DNA of 64,000 nucleotides from Cephalotrichum gorgonifer (GCA_900312665.1 ONZQ02000002.1:1375688-1439687); one strand, 5' to 3'; counted from the first letter of the stretch, positions 42,025 to 54,675 are shown. Made by a program: numbers and translations. The notes: generated from the letters alone by a model not told the origin.

Positions 42025-42866
42025 AGGTGGGTTTTAGATATCTAACAGCTAAAAAGAGTCACAGAGTCTAACCAGTGTTGTAGGCCGTGCGTGATACACC
42101 AGAGGTGTCAACACCGCTCTCAACGGAGGTATAAGCCTTCTCAATAGGTGGGAAAGGGAAGGGAATGGGGCTGGAATGGGGCTGGAATAGGGGAATACGT
42201 GTCTTTGGAGGAGTGAATATCGGGCCTGTCGTACATCATAGGACGTACGCATTGTGTATCGGAGGAGTGGTCTACCAGTTCATCATCAGCCATCGTCTTA
42301 TCTACGGTCCACCGAGGAGATATGGCGTCAGCCAGCGATACTCGACGACAGATAGCGTCAATGGCACTTTACTACTATTTCCTCGTGTCCGCGTGAACGA
42401 CTTGCTTTAGTACACTTGCCGTTTGTATTGTTCCAGTGCTTAGCCTAGGATAGCGCCTCGCCTTTACGAATCTTGGCGGTAGGGAGACATGGCGAAGAGG
42501 ACGAGGATGCTGATATTGTTATTTTATTACACTGATATTCAAACAAGGTAACGGAACCGAACCTTCTATCCCCCAAGACCAGACCCAGACCACAGCGCCA
42601 TGTCCTAATCATCCGTCGACTATTAACCATCTTTCCAGCAGACAGCAAGCAGGTGACCAAAAGAATGCTTTTCCCACAAATCCCATGAAACAATTTCCAA
42701 ATCGCTTTGTCCCTTGCTCCTCCTCTTGGTCCGAAACAAAGCTCCCAAGACAACCACCCAAGACGCTCGTCCAGTTTATAGGACACAAGAATCAGGACTA
42801 GCAAACGGCCACAAAAATAATACACCAAAGCACCAAAGGCCCCCTCCCCCCAAGAAAAGAGAAAAT
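42025..42866. other. Convergent 3' intergenic, two-TM protein / BAR protein
   Basis: 842 bp with two 3' UTRs. A 12-bp direct duplication (GGGGCTGGAATG) lies near 42168-42190. No gene is seen. Confidence 0.4.
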
Positions 42867-44301
42867 CTACTGATAATACGACCCCCTCTTTGGTGGGATA
42901 GGGGGCGCAGGCTTCTTCGCCCTCGAAGGAGGAGGAGGTGGCGGCGCCTTTCGGTACGACCCGGTCGTGCTCCTCGAACCGAAGCTCGTCGCAGGGCTGA
43001 CGCACCGTTCGTCCTGTGTTTCCCGTCCCCAACCGCTCTCCCCGCGCTCCCACCGCGGACTGCCGCTCGTGCTATCAGATGTCCCGTCCTCGTAATCCGC
43101 GAACACGTCCTCACGTTGGATGGGTTCAGTGTTGACCCTCGCGACGGGGCGGAGCTGCCCGCGGAGGTTGGCGGGGTGCATAGCCATCGGTTGCTGTGCC
43201 ACTGAGGCGCGCCTCTCTGGCCTCTCCCTCTCCGAAAATGTCGAGTGGAACGACGGCGCAATGTTACTAGCCCCCGACAACGTGCGGTTCACTGCTGGTC
43301 GGGAGACGGGGACCTCGGGCGGCGGACGCCTTATACTCATCCTCGACCCCATCCGTGAGTTCACGGGCTCCGGTTCGTAATCCTCGTATATGTCCTGGTC
43401 CCGGGGTGTCCTCTCGTAAGTTTGCTGACGGGCGCGAGGCCTGGGTGGGGTCGAGCCATAGTTGCTCCCGGTGCGCATGGGCGCCATCCCGCCGAGGTCG
43501 GCCCTCGCACGGCGAAGCTCTTCGGTGCACCGGTCGTGGAAGTCGAGCTGAGCATCGAGGAAGGCCGTGAGTTCACGGAGACTGTCGGTCTCAGCCTCCT
43601 TAATATCTTGCATGCGGCGGAGGATATCATCGTTGGCCTCTTCAAACTTGGCCTTGGACGAGCGGGCCTCCTCCTCTAGGCGGAAGTCCTCCTTCTTGGA
43701 CTTCTGGGCCTTGGTGATGGCGGTGTCCAAGGCGAGGCGGCGGGATTCAAGCTTCTTCCGGGCATTCTGAGGGTGGTTGGTTAGCCATAGGTCATGTGAG
43801 TAGGAATCAGATCATGGGGTGTACAAACCTGGTACTCTTTCATCATGGCGAGATTCCTGTCGAGGGACTCGAGCCACGTGCTCGTGATCTCGCTGGCATA
43901 CTGCTCCTGGAGACTTGCGACACGCTCATTCGCTCGGCCGACCGCTATGAATATGTCAGTAAAGCGAACCACGCCCTCAACTGGACATCTCAAGACGTAC
44001 TGATCAAAGAATTTCCAAAGTCGGAGTCGGCCTCAAAGTCCTCTCCGTGGCTGACCATGATGCGGCCGACATGGCCCCCGGGCAGGGCCTTCTCCTTGTC
44101 GTGGAGCAGCTCGTCGCGGCGCGAGACCCACTTGACGTAGCCGGTCATGGACTTGTGCATGCGCTCCATGCCGTCTATGCGGAGGCCCATCTCGGTCTCG
44201 AGCGACTTGAATTCGTCCGAGTGGGTGGTCCTATTAGACTCTGCGCCCATCCTCTCGCCGGCCCATTGGAACGCGCGGTCGAACTTTTTGGTGATCTTCA
44301 T
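42867..44301 (-). CDS. BAR-domain protein with proline-rich C-terminus
   Basis: Membrane-curving adaptor, likely cortical or endocytic. Model: exons 44001..44301, 43829..43944 and 42867..43766, 438 residues, frame closed. N-terminal about 270 residues form a fungal BAR domain: MKITKKFDRAFQWAGERMG, MGLRIDGMERMHKSMTGYVK, LLHDKEKALPGGHVGRIM, GRANERVASLQEQYASE, ARKKLESRRLALDTAITK and LTAFLDAQLDFHDRCTEELR. The C-terminal 170 residues are disordered, rich in Pro, Arg and Ser, ending KAPPPPPPSRAKKPAPPIPP, a classic SH3-binding stretch, so it probably recruits SH3 proteins. No SH3 domain of its own. Related to the Gvp36-like/uncharacterised BAR group and distinct from Rvs161. A 4.2 kb gap lies upstream. 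Confidence 0.87.
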
Positions 44302-47300
44302 GGTGGGTGCTGGGAGTTTCTTCGCTTGGGGTATGTGATCTGGATAGAGACTCGCTAACTGTGCGAGGGGATATCCGGTATTATAAGTATGAACTGAGAG
44401 CTGTTTTTTTGTTGCTTCTAAAAGTAGCGAATGTCTGCCGGAGTGGATGTCAAATCCAACTTCAAGGCAAGTGGCGACTGACTATTAGGAAGGGGGAGGT
44501 TGGTTAGCGATCCGTATTTGTATGCTCGGATGGTATAAGAAGAGAAAGATGGAACATGGTGCAATCCCGGTACGTGCCGGGTAATGTCGTCCGCCTGAAC
44601 TAAGCGAGGCGATCAAGAAGAACGGACAGGAGTGTGGGGAGACCAGTTACTTTTAAAGGGAGACGTGTCCGGCTCGTGTTTCAACGGGTGGAACAATTGT
44701 TGGGGAGGAGTGAGAAAGGGGGTGTGGGTGTCCCAGAACGAAGTTCTTTGGAGAGAGAGACAGAGAAGAAGAAAAGAGAGACAAAGCCTTCGGTTGATAA
44801 AGAAACCGGGGCTTGAATGGGGTGGTTGCGAGACAGCAACAAAGCGTGGTGGGTGTAGATATGGGTGGGATACAGAAAGTGGATGGCTGGATGGAAGAGG
44901 GTTTAAGGTGTAAATTGCCAAGACGGGAGCGTCGAAGTAGCTTCGATCTAGAAGTGGCCAAGACAGGGGATCCAGGTACGAAGCAGAACGGTCGAAGAAG
45001 GGGCAATACTCAAATGCAAGACCAAGTATGGACGAGATGCGGCAGACAAAGTGGGTGAGGGGGCAACGGGGAAGAAGACAGAGATGGAACTGCTTGACAA
45101 TCCTCTCTTTTGCCGGAAAGAACGAGGGGAAGGAGAACCTACCGAGGAAGGAGGAGGGATGGTGTGGTGAGATAGAGAGATGGAGATAGAATGGAAGATG
45201 GCGATGGAGGAGGGAGGAGTATGAGAGAGGCGGACAGGGATCAGTGCCCTTTTGAGATGTATTAGGGTGGTTTCGTGCCGGTATTATTACTGGAGTTATC
45301 AAGGAAGAAGCGTTGATCGCCGCGGGGGCGAGGGCGGCAATACAGGTATATTAGATTGGACGGGAGGACAATGACCGCCACGAAGGAAAGATACTTGTAT
45401 AATACGAGTACTCGTACATGTGGAGAAGAAGAAGGGGGGGGAGACGGAGTGGATGGAACTAGTATGTGTCGATGAGGGGAATGGTGCCATTGAGAGTCCG
45501 GGAGGGTAGGAGTAGCGGAGATATTTAAGATGAGTATGTAGTGTAGTTCCGGGGGTGGATATATCTAGTGGTCCCCATTCTACGGATACATGTCCACTTG
45601 GAAGAGAGTCTCTTTCTGCCCATCGAACCATCGGTACAAGTACTCCGTACGAAGTTTAACACTCGGACCGGTGAGAGTAAAAGAAAAAGGAAAGAAGAGA
45701 AAAAAGAACAACAAGCCATGGTACCGGGTCCGCCAGTTCCCACCCAGTCCCTACCCGCCCAGCTTAAACTCGCACAAACTTTGCTTCGGATCTCGATGTA
45801 GAAGGCGCAGAGAATGGCTGGGAGAAGATAGGATACAGGGGGTTACCCGTTTAGACCTCCCCGTTTAAAGACACCCGTGGCCAGTCAAATGGCAGCCCCG
45901 GAATTGTGGGGAACGGGGTGGTTCCATGTGTGGTTTTGGTTTGGGAAAGCTTCAGACATGCGGGTACCTGGACGACCGTTCCGGAGGTACAACCGCTTAG
46001 GTGGTGGGTTCATTCGCGGGGGTATTGTCAACGGTGGAGCTGTGGAGCCGATGAGTGTTGGTGGGTGTTCCACTGGCAGGTACCATTTAGGGTGGCGGAG
46101 CAGGGGTGAGCATGTAACAGGTGTGACTAGCCTGATCGTACGGAACTCGCTCGTCTAAAAAGCTTGATCTCGCTCGCCCCTGTGTTGTGTGCTTCCGACC
46201 AATGGAAGGAGCGGATATCCTGCAGGGATATCTGGTTTGGGCGTGTCGTCGTTGGAGATTCTCACCCTATCATGGTGATCAGTGGATCAGAGTTTGAAGA
46301 TTTCTGAGGGCGGTTCGCTCCTTCCATGCTTCTTGGGGAGTATGAGCGAGCATTGGGGAGGCGCGCTCTTGGAAAGAATGCCCCTAGTGAGCCAGCGCCA
46401 ATGGATCCCACCTTGGCCGCTACCACGAATTCACTAACAGTGTCGCTAATGGACTTTCTTTACTCGTATCATAGTGGCCAGGCACATGAAGAAACGAGGA
46501 CTTGTACTCGTACTTGCATACATGGACCTCCATTGATGGGGTGCATACATACTACTGTAGTTACTCGTGCATGCGTCGGTCCGATACTCCTGTTCCTACA
46601 TATCACCGCCAACGTGCCATTATTGATGGTTAAATCCTCAAACATGCACTCGTGGCCTGGAGAACGGTGTAATAGTGAGGGGCAAGCGAGGATATCACGC
46701 CGCTCTCTATATCCATTTTTCAACCATGACACATGAGGATATGGCCAGAGTGAAAGTCGTTCCATACGGGTAATTAGACACACCACGCCTCACCTCACCA
46801 CACCACACTGTACCACACCACGCCGCACTTATTTATTTGTACATAAAGATGACTTATACTCGTGGCTGGGGCGGTAAAACAAACAGATCCCCCCTTCACC
46901 GAACCCAATCAAAGCCCCAAAAAGCCATAAACGCCTGACAGAAACCTAAATAGGGCCTAGGCGGTGGCGAGAGGATTTCGATATATTTCTATTTCTAGTC
47001 CCATCACGAGGACTGGAGAAAGACTCGCGCCACTTGAAACAGAAAAACCGGGCACTGCCTCGTGGAGACGGTTTTAGGGTCCCCGATAAACTTGGCTAGC
47101 ACAAGCAACTCCTAACCGCCACTCCTCAATTCAGCATTCCTCGTACGAGACGAGTACGAGTACTAATCATATGCCCCGCCAATACACCAATACTGAATAC
47201 CGAATGCCTGACACCGAGGGCGGATCTCCACTTCTCCGTACATGTAATGATCGTCACGGTACGCGTACAGAACCTGTTTACTACTCGTATTCGTGTTACC

Positions 47301-48460
47301 GAGAACAAGCCAGGTTCTGGCGGTAGAATTCTTGGTGCCTGCGATACCTATAATCTGGTGGTATGCTATTTTTAGCTATGGAATGTCTTCGTAATAGACA
47401 CTTAAAGTTAGGCCTTGCGTACGTTGTGCGGCTTAATATGAGTCTATGAATACTTGTAGGAGGAGGAAGAGAACAGATAGTACAACTGGCTCGCGGGTCT
47501 CGTCTCGTCCCGGAGCGCTTCGCTGGCGCCGCTCATGTATGTAGATCCATGAATCTGACGTAGTCAGGGAGCTGAGGTGTCCGGAGCGCCTCTGGGCGCC
47601 GCATCCGTAGATCCCATCTCTCGTCCTCTAACCCCCCCCCTTGTTCAGGCCTGGAGCCGGGGATCCTCGACAAGCACGGACATATCACTTCCTCAAACCA
47701 ACAAAAAAAATCAAGGAAATCTCTCCCGGGGCAGGCTGACGTATGTTCATATTTAGTATCGTCAATGGCTGGGCTTGTGCCTGGATGTGCCTGCTACTCG
47801 TACATCGTATTAGCCGAGAATAAAAAGAATAAAAAGCCCTCGAGGCCCAAGTACGGCCAGCTACAAGTAGGCGCCTGAAACCAACCCTCCCCTAAAGGGG
47901 GAAACGCTTCACGTTCGCCTTAAAAGCCACGTTGTCTGGGTCCATATCCAGGTACTCCCGATACCCGCCCGCACCTACTGAGAGAACGAACCCCGAGTGA
48001 AGCGTTCAATTATGGTATCAATGCTTTCTTTCCTTCATCCTTAACCCTTCAAGCCCTTTAATATCTCCCAGCACCTCCCCAGCTCGCTGCCGCCCGAGGC
48101 TTGTCATACCCATAGCTGAGCCCGAAGCAAATAACCACAGACAAAAAGTACCCTATCCCGAGCAAGAAGCATTGAATCCCGCCCCGATGACAGCCATATT
48201 CATTACAAGGGTAGATAGGAAAAGAGGCGCCCCTCGCAAAAAAAAGGTAACAAAAAAGGGGGTGGGTGGGCTATGGTGGGCCCCGCCTCCATCTTCAAAC
48301 TCCTCCCTAGGCTTTCCTTTACGTCAAGCAATCCGTAACCCAAGCTCTAGAGTGATATACGACGCAAAATATGTTTTGCTGAGCCGCTCCTGGACTGTTC
48401 CCCTCGCTTCTCGCCCCTGGAGCTCCCTCCCTATTCAGACTACACCACTTCCCAGCCGTT
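44302..48460. other. 4.2 kb gene-poor gap upstream of BAR gene
   Basis: Longest gene-free stretch in the window. The longest frame (44613-45302, minus) is a Ser/Pro/His-rich open frame with no coding signature. GTAC words occur at about 45391-45419, 45633-45652, 46458-46470, 46498-46514, 46560-46570, 47143-47166, 47281-47295 and 47796-47806. An imperfect 38-bp direct duplication lies at 47510-47615. The part next to 44301 holds the BAR gene promoter; the part next to 48461 is the GRR1 3' flank. No gene is seen. Confidence 0.45.
47510..47615. repeat. Imperfect direct repeat pair (~38 bp)
   Basis: CCGGAGCGC followed by GGCGCCGC and a GTAGATCC(C)AT end occurs at 47510-47550 and again at 47581-47615 with small indels. 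The GC-rich heads could fold back (GCGC..GCGC). Function unknown. Confidence 0.55.
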
Positions 48461-50648
48461 CTACGCTTCGGAATCAGGCGTGTCCTCGTGCTCACTCACA
48501 AGGCTCCCCACTACAGGTGGCACCGCCCCCGGTGGCGCCAATCCCAGCGCGACGGGCGGCGGCGGGGGCGGCAGTGGTACTGGCCCAAGATCGCTCCCCT
48601 CCAGCATTCCGTCCATGTCATCGTCCGCCACATCTTCCACGGCGGACCCTATTCCGTGCGGCGGCCAGTGCGCCGGCGCAGCCCACGCGGGCGGCACGGG
48701 CGGCACCGTTTGTACGGCTTGACTGGGTCGGTGCCGCGTCGACTCGCGCAGCGACTTGTACTCGTCGGCGTCGTTGAGGTACTCCCGGAGGCGCTTGACG
48801 CAGGTGCCGGAGAATACGCAGAACACCTGCCGCTGGTTTTCGGTGAACTCCACGGGCGGATCGCGCCCGAACTGTTGGAACTCGTTGCGGAGGAAGGCCG
48901 CCACACCCGTTAGACTAAGGTGCGTGAGTCGGGGGCAGGCGTTCAGGAGCCTGATGATACTCTACAATGGGAAGTAACGTTAGCCCGGGCTCCAAATTTG
49001 TGATGGATTCAGTCCTTGACACAGGCGGGCGCTGGCTCACCTTTAGCGTCAGATTCAAGCAGTAGCTCAGGTGAACTCGCTCAAGGCTCGAGACGTAATA
49101 GTCCTCGCCGATAACATTCCCCTGGGCATCCCGCCGGGTACGCGCCCGGTGGCTGCGGGCCAGCGCGATCACGGACTCGTCCGTGATATTGCTACACTTC
49201 ACCAATCCTATCCGTTTTAGCTTGGGCAGCGTCGCGAGCCGCATGACCGAGTCGTCAGTAAGATTCGTGCAGCACCCCAGATCGATGTATCGGATCCGGT
49301 TGCACGAGTGCACTAGCCGCTTGACGGCCTCGTCCGTGATCTGCCCGCAGTGGCCCAGGTGGATGTAATGCAGGTTTTTCCCGAGCTTAGAGATGGCGTG
49401 TACCGCGACGTCCGTGATGTTGCGGCACTTGGACAAGACCACGTTCCGCAGCCGCGGCGCCACGTCGATGATCTTCTGGACGGCGGCGTCGGTTAGGCGG
49501 GTGCACGCCGTGAGGTCGAGGATTCGCAGATTCTCGTAGGTCCTGTTCGGCGGGAGGGAGAGGAAGGCGCTGTCGCTGACAAGCTCGCAGCCTGCCAGTC
49601 TTAGCTCACGGAGGGCCTGTCCTTGTAGGAAGAGTGATGTGATGGGCGCGTTGCTGACGTTTATGCACTCGTGGAGGTCGATCTCGAGAATGTTTCGGCA
49701 GTTGTCCGCGAACGCCTGGATCGCTTCGTCACGCAGTTGGTGGCAGCCATTCAGCTTGAGCTAGATAGATGCCACGGCGGTTAGCATTCTGTGTCCCGCT
49801 TCGGGGCGGAGACGCCAAGTAGAACATACCCTCTTGATATACCGGCAGGCCTTGGCTAGCTCGATCATACTCTCGTTAGACACGTTGTGACACCCGGAAA
49901 TGTTCAGCCCTTGGAGCCTCTTGCAGTTCTCCGCAATGGCCACAATGGTCTTTTCCGTAATCTGGGACGCCCCGGATATATCCAAAGCAAGGAGCGACGA
50001 GTTGTTCTCGACCAGCCCCATGATGCCGCCGTCGTGAAGACCGCGGCAGTTCGTCAGTGTCAGCCGCTCAACCCGATTGCAGACGCTCAGAGCCATGACG
50101 CTCCCGTCGTTGAGCTCTGAGGCGAGCGCGGCAAGGTTCAGGCGCTTGATGAAGTCGTGGTAGGCGAAGAATGGGGGCAGGCCCTTGCTGTCGCTCTGCA
50201 TGGCGCGGCAGATGGCCTTGAACTTGGGCCATGTTGAGCAGAGCGGGCGGTGCCATAGTAGATCGACGGCGTTCCGCGCCCATCGCTTGCACGTCAACAT
50301 GCACTGCAGGACCTCGCTGGGCTTCTCAAGCTTGGCGAATATGCAAATAAGGATCTCGTTGGGGAGGCGGCGGATGGGGCCCTGGTCGATGTCATCCTCG
50401 GGGAGAGGGTCGTGGACATGCATCGCCTGGATGTTGGGTACGCTCAGGGAAGACTCGGAATCGTTGTTGACGAGGAAGAAGTCCGACTCCTCGTTTTCGG
50501 GGTCGACGGCCACCGGCGACGATGCGGAGGAGGATGAGCGGGAGTCCTGGTAAGTGGAGTCGGCGACGGCACCGGCACCAGTGCCGGGGCTCGCGCTGGC
50601 GCTGGCCGTGGCAGCCATGACATCTAGAGAAGGAGCAACAGGTCTCAT
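48461..50648 (-). CDS. GRR1: F-box/LRR protein Grr1 (SCF adaptor)
   Basis: Substrate receptor of an SCF ubiquitin ligase; in fungi Grr1/GrrA controls nutrient sensing, cyclin turnover and sexual development. Model: exons 49830..50648, 49041..49760 and 48461..48961, 679 residues. Order: Ser/Ala-rich N-terminus, F-box at about 92-135 (IRRLPNEILICIFAKLEKPS, then CMLTCKRWARNAVDLLW), and about a dozen Cys-type LRRs with the repeating L..L.L..C..(L/I)TD/S pattern (VERLTLTNCRGLHDGG, LQGLNISGCHNVSNE, LKLNGCHQLRDEAI, LRILDLTACTRLTDAA, IDLGCCTNLTDDSV). A DYYVSSLERVHLSYC segment and the post-LRR VAAFLRNEFQQF..PP block are conserved in Grr1. Ends with a Pro-rich tail. Both introns are phase 0. Confidence 0.95.
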
Positions 50649-52116
50649 GATGAAGCGGCGGTCAACATTGAGGCCAGGATGTGGGATGCGGAGGAGTAGG
50701 CTATCCTTGAGGGCGAGGGAAGGTTGAGCGCCAAATGTACTTTGTATCGGGCGCTGTCAATATGGAGGCGGCTGGACGAAGGACAGCGTTGGGCAGAGGC
50801 GGGGAACGTGGGGTGGAAGTTACTGTCGTCGGGTTCCGGCGGGCGAGGTCTCGTCGGCTAAAATATGATGCGGCTGAGGTAGAGTCCTGCGACGTAAGGT
50901 ATGTGGCCGGCGTAGATGTGCTTGGTGACAGGAAAGAGCAGGATGCTGGGATGTGGCGTGGGATTGTATAGGATGAGTGGGTGTTCAGCACGAGGCGAGG
51001 ACGTCGACGGCGATGCGGAGCTGCCAAGGCAAGCTTGGACGTAATAGCCCCAGTTCGAGTGGAGGGCGGAGAGCGGAGGGTGGACGCTTCGTAATACAAA
51101 GTACTTGCGTGAGACAGTGTGAGAAGTATAAACGACACGGACAAACCACGGGATGGGCTCTTCAACTTGTGGCTTTCCCCAAGCGTAGTCGTCGTGTGGA
51201 TGGGATGGAGGCGATGGAAAATATGTATAGGTTCTCTCCGCTGACTCTTCAAAGAAGGATTCAACGTAGGAATGAGAGAGAAAAAAAACAGTCGGGAAGG
51301 GGCAGGGGACGGCAGTTTCAAACTCGAGACTGGCTTTTCGTCGGTTTCGGCCTTCAGGGTTGTGTTGCGGGGGACTACCTGCTCCTACATGTAATGGCAC
51401 GGAGTGCCGTTTTATTGAGCTCAGGTATAAGTTGTGTTTTATGAAATAACCCACGGATCTCTCGTAGGCACATGTGGAATAAGGCAACGGCTGGCTATTT
51501 TAAGCTCCTCGGACGGACTAAACACACAGTAGAGCAAAGGCGAGGATGATACGACTTGAGCAGCCTGGAGAAGAATGGTTGTGGTGTCGCCATGGACTGA
51601 TTTTGTACCACCAGTCAGCGAGAAGAGGGTACTCAGTACCCAATCTCAACCAGATATTGGCTCTGAGTCATCGGTATTGTGTACCTCTTGGTGCCCCGCT
51701 CGTCCACCCCGACCAGAGCCTATCATTCGGCTCGTCCACACTGTGATAATATCCAATGTGATGTGAATCGGCGGGGCAGCGCGTCTAAAATCGCCCCAGC
51801 TTCCAATCATTGGAGGAGATAAGGGTGGTGTGCGATCCTTGCTATTAGAGTCATGTCGACTCCTGCAGCTGACAGCCACTTGATTGCTGGTCCTCTCTCC
51901 TCACTGCTTCCAACAGGAAAGGTGTGTGCGTGTGCTGAGGAAATATGTACCTCAACAACCGAGGGTCGTAGGTTTTCGTTGCTCAGGAAGTGAGCTCTTT
52001 CCATTGTGATGCCAGCAAGGCCGCCGTATTTTTAAACTCATTATACCTCATTTATATCATCAAGACCGGTATTCTATCCCTTTCCTTCCGTCATACCCTT
52101 CCTTCCCCAGGCCCCC
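50649..52116. other. Intergenic, ELP3 3' end / GRR1 promoter
   Basis: 1.47 kb between tandem minus-strand genes. A long minus-strand frame (50858-51487) overlaps the expected GRR1 leader and has no recognisable content. No gene is called. Confidence 0.4.
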
Positions 52117-53967
52117 TTAATCCTCTCTCTCCCTCCCGTCTAGCCACTTGCTCATGTATGGCCCATCAAGCCAATAACCGAGCCTCGCGTAGTAGCTCCT
52201 CACACCAACCCCCGAGATGACACTGATCTTCTCGCTCCCGTGCTCCTCCCTCGCGATCCTCTCCGCCTCCTCCATCAACAGCGTTCCGAACCCTTGATGC
52301 TGGAACTTCCTGGGATCCCTCGCGTGCACCGGCACCGCCGTCCCATATACGTGTAGCTCCCTCACCAGACTCGTCCTCTGACCTGTTAGCTCCTCGCGGA
52401 ATGTGTACTTCTCGCTGCACTTCCGCAGCCGGAGTAGTCCGACAAGGATGTCCTGCTTCGGGTCCTCGTAGGCTAGGAAGGTCTCCCAGCCGCCATTTGC
52501 AGTGTAGTCCCTCCTCACCAGCTCGACCTGGTTCGGCCGGATCTTGTGCTTCACCTCGTTTATCCCGACCTCCCTCGTGCGTACGTCGCGACACGTCGTG
52601 CCGAAGTCCTTCATCCGCGCGAGGGCCAGCTCGCGGAGGTTCCCATTCTCAACTCCCGAGGTAACAAGGGGCATGGGGATATCGCGCTGGACCCTGTAGA
52701 TGCGCGTCCAGGGGGGCACAAGGGCGAGGATCCGCGCGACGAGGTCTACCAGCCCGTTGGGCGTATAGTTCTGGTACCGCCCCGTCCTCCACAGCTCGTA
52801 AAGCCCTGTGCCCCTGATCACGAGGGTGGGGTAGATCTTCAGCCCATCGGTCCGGAAGGCTGGGTTTTCGAAGTACTCCCGGAACTGGTCCAGGTCGCGC
52901 TCCATGCCCACGTTGGGCAGGTCGGGCATCATATGACTAACGACCTTGAACCCGGCGTCCTTGGACAGGCAAAAGGTCTCCGCGACGGCGGCGACAGTGT
53001 GGCCTCTATTCGTGTCACGCGCGACGTCCTCGTAGAGGCTCTGTACGCCTACCTCCAACCTGGTGCAGCCGTATCGGAGCATGCTGGATAGGTGGGGCGC
53101 CAGGCAGTAGTCTGGCCTTGTCTCGATCGTGATACCCACGCACTTGATGCCACTCATCTCGCCCGCCGCGACGGCCTCGTCGACGTCAGAGGTCTGGTAC
53201 CCACTCAGCGCGTTGTGCAGCTGCGAGATGAAGTTGTTTCTGTAGGATTCGGAGAGGGACATGAAGGTGCCGCCCATGATGATGTACTCGACCTTGTCGA
53301 CAGAGTGGCCGAGGGACCGGAGCTGGTCGACGCGGCCGCGGGCTTGTTCGAAGGGGTCGTAGCGAGCGCGGATGGCGCGCATCGACGTCGGTTCGTACCC
53401 CGTGTATGATTGTGTGCTATACTCGAAGTCGGAGTCCGGGCCGCCGGGGCAGTAGACGCAGATGTTGCCGGTGTAGGCGATATGCGGGCAGCGGTGGGGT
53501 TTGCACATGACGGCGACGACTGCTATTCCGGATGATGTTCCTGCGATCTTGTTAGTGGCCTCCCTCTCTGGCACCAAACCTTCCACGGCTATGTCTGTCT
53601 CTCCCTCCGCCTCAATTCCCATTTTAAGCTCCTGGTCTCGCCTCGCGTGCCTGGGGTGTTCCAACGTACTTATAGGTTTTGCGATGAGCTTCGGTAGGAT
53701 GTACTTTTTGTAGTGCTCGGGGATGGCGGCGATGATGGCGGTAAGGGGCGGGATGTTATGTAGCTTGTGCTTCCGTGCGTTCTTCGTGCGTAGGCTGTTG
53801 AGGTTTATATCCTTTGGCTTGCGGGTCGAGTCCTTCGAGGCCTCGTAGTCCTCGATGAGGGCATTCGCTATTTCAGCACAGCATCGTAGGAACCGCTCGC
53901 CCTCCGGGGGTAGGTTTGCGTCCTTCTTACGACCGCCTTTGGTCGCGGTCACGGTGAGCGTCGCCAT
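52117..53967 (-). CDS. ELP3: Elongator complex catalytic subunit Elp3
   Basis: Radical-SAM/acetyltransferase subunit of Elongator, which adds the cm5 group to wobble uridines of tRNAs. Model: exons 53670..53967 and 52117..53540, 573 residues, ATG at 53967 (MATLTVTATKGG); the longer open frame upstream starts at TTG and is not used. The intron (53541..53669) is 129 nt, a multiple of three, and has no in-frame stop; I remove it because GTACGT..CACTAAC..GCAG are strong signals and splicing rebuilds the conserved KPIRTSSGIAVVAVMCKPH. Seen: Fe-S motif CPHIAYTGNICVYCPGG, YTGYEPTSMRAIRARYDP, GGTFMSLSESYR, ETRPDYC, and the GNAT part with QHQGFGTLLMEEAERIA and GVRSYYARLGY. Divergent from LSC1. Confidence 0.95.
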   Translation of the reverse strand: MATLTVTATKGGRKKDANLPPEGERFLRCCAEIANALIEDYEASKDSTRKPKDINLNSLRTKNARKHKLHNIPPLTAIIAAIPEHYKKYILPKLIAKPISTLEHPRHARRDQELKMGIEAEGETDIAVEGLVPEREATNKIAGTSSGIAVVAVMCKPHRCPHIAYTGNICVYCPGGPDSDFEYSTQSYTGYEPTSMRAIRARYDPFEQARGRVDQLRSLGHSVDKVEYIIMGGTFMSLSESYRNNFISQLHNALSGYQTSDVDEAVAAGEMSGIKCVGITIETRPDYCLAPHLSSMLRYGCTRLEVGVQSLYEDVARDTNRGHTVAAVAETFCLSKDAGFKVVSHMMPDLPNVGMERDLDQFREYFENPAFRTDGLKIYPTLVIRGTGLYELWRTGRYQNYTPNGLVDLVARILALVPPWTRIYRVQRDIPMPLVTSGVENGNLRELALARMKDFGTTCRDVRTREVGINEVKHKIRPNQVELVRRDYTANGGWETFLAYEDPKQDILVGLLRLRKCSEKYTFREELTGQRTSLVRELHVYGTAVPVHARDPRKFQHQGFGTLLMEEAERIAREEHGSEKISVISGVGVRSYYARLGYWLDGPYMSKWLDGRERED

Positions 53968-54675
53968 AGTCAGGGTGACTCGGATTTTTAGAGTCAAGAG
54001 GTCTGAAGTGTTAGGAGTACGTTCGCTAGATTTGGTCCGTCACAAGCTTTGGGAGGCGAGTCGCATGAAAGAATGCAGATAGGACCCGAAATAATTTGGT
54101 CAACCCCACGTTCCCCATTCTCGTCATATCCCCCATAAGCTCTATTCTTTAAAGACATAATATCCCATAGTTGCATAGAACCATGTGTAACATGCTCTTC
54201 CGGCTTGAAAGCCTGCATCTAAAACACTGAATATATGTCCTTCAATCGTGAGAAACAAAGCGCTTTTTGTATAGACAGCTGGATCCATATTTCCATGTTT
54301 TCCTATGTACGCACGACGCATGTCTTCGCAAACCCGTGCCTGCATACCAATCGGTAATACGTTGTAATGAGACGCCGGAAATGGTCGGAATATTCTCGGC
54401 TAACCGCCCGAGGAGATCGATCCGCGACCGCGCCAACCGGAGTTTGCCGGGAGGAAAAGCGGCAGGGGGGAAACATCGGGCCAAGCAAAGAACTTGATTT
54501 GATTGACGTTGCTTCCGCGGCCCAGTTTCTCACAAGCCTCAGAACTTCAATTGCAGAACCACATCGATTAACCCTCATCCGCCTCCACGAGCTTCCCCAC
54601 GAGCTCCCGTTTCCTCCCTCCACACTCTCCACTCTTTTCCATTTCACCACTCTTTTTCCACATCCTCCCGCAAAA
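53968..54675. other. Divergent promoter region, ELP3 / LSC1
   Basis: 708 bp with both promoters. The 120 bp before the LSC1 ATG are C/T-rich leader sequence. No gene is seen. Confidence 0.4.

Noticed and set aside
44613..45302. 229-codon minus-strand frame in the big gap
   Set aside because: His/Ser/Pro-rich composition, no family features, lies in the region expected to be the BAR gene's upstream region.
50858..51487. 209-codon minus-strand frame upstream of GRR1
   Set aside because: Overlaps the GRR1 leader and another open frame; neither has recognisable content.
53968..53997. Ten-codon N-terminal extension of ELP3
   Set aside because: Starts at TTG; the conserved start is the ATG at 53967.
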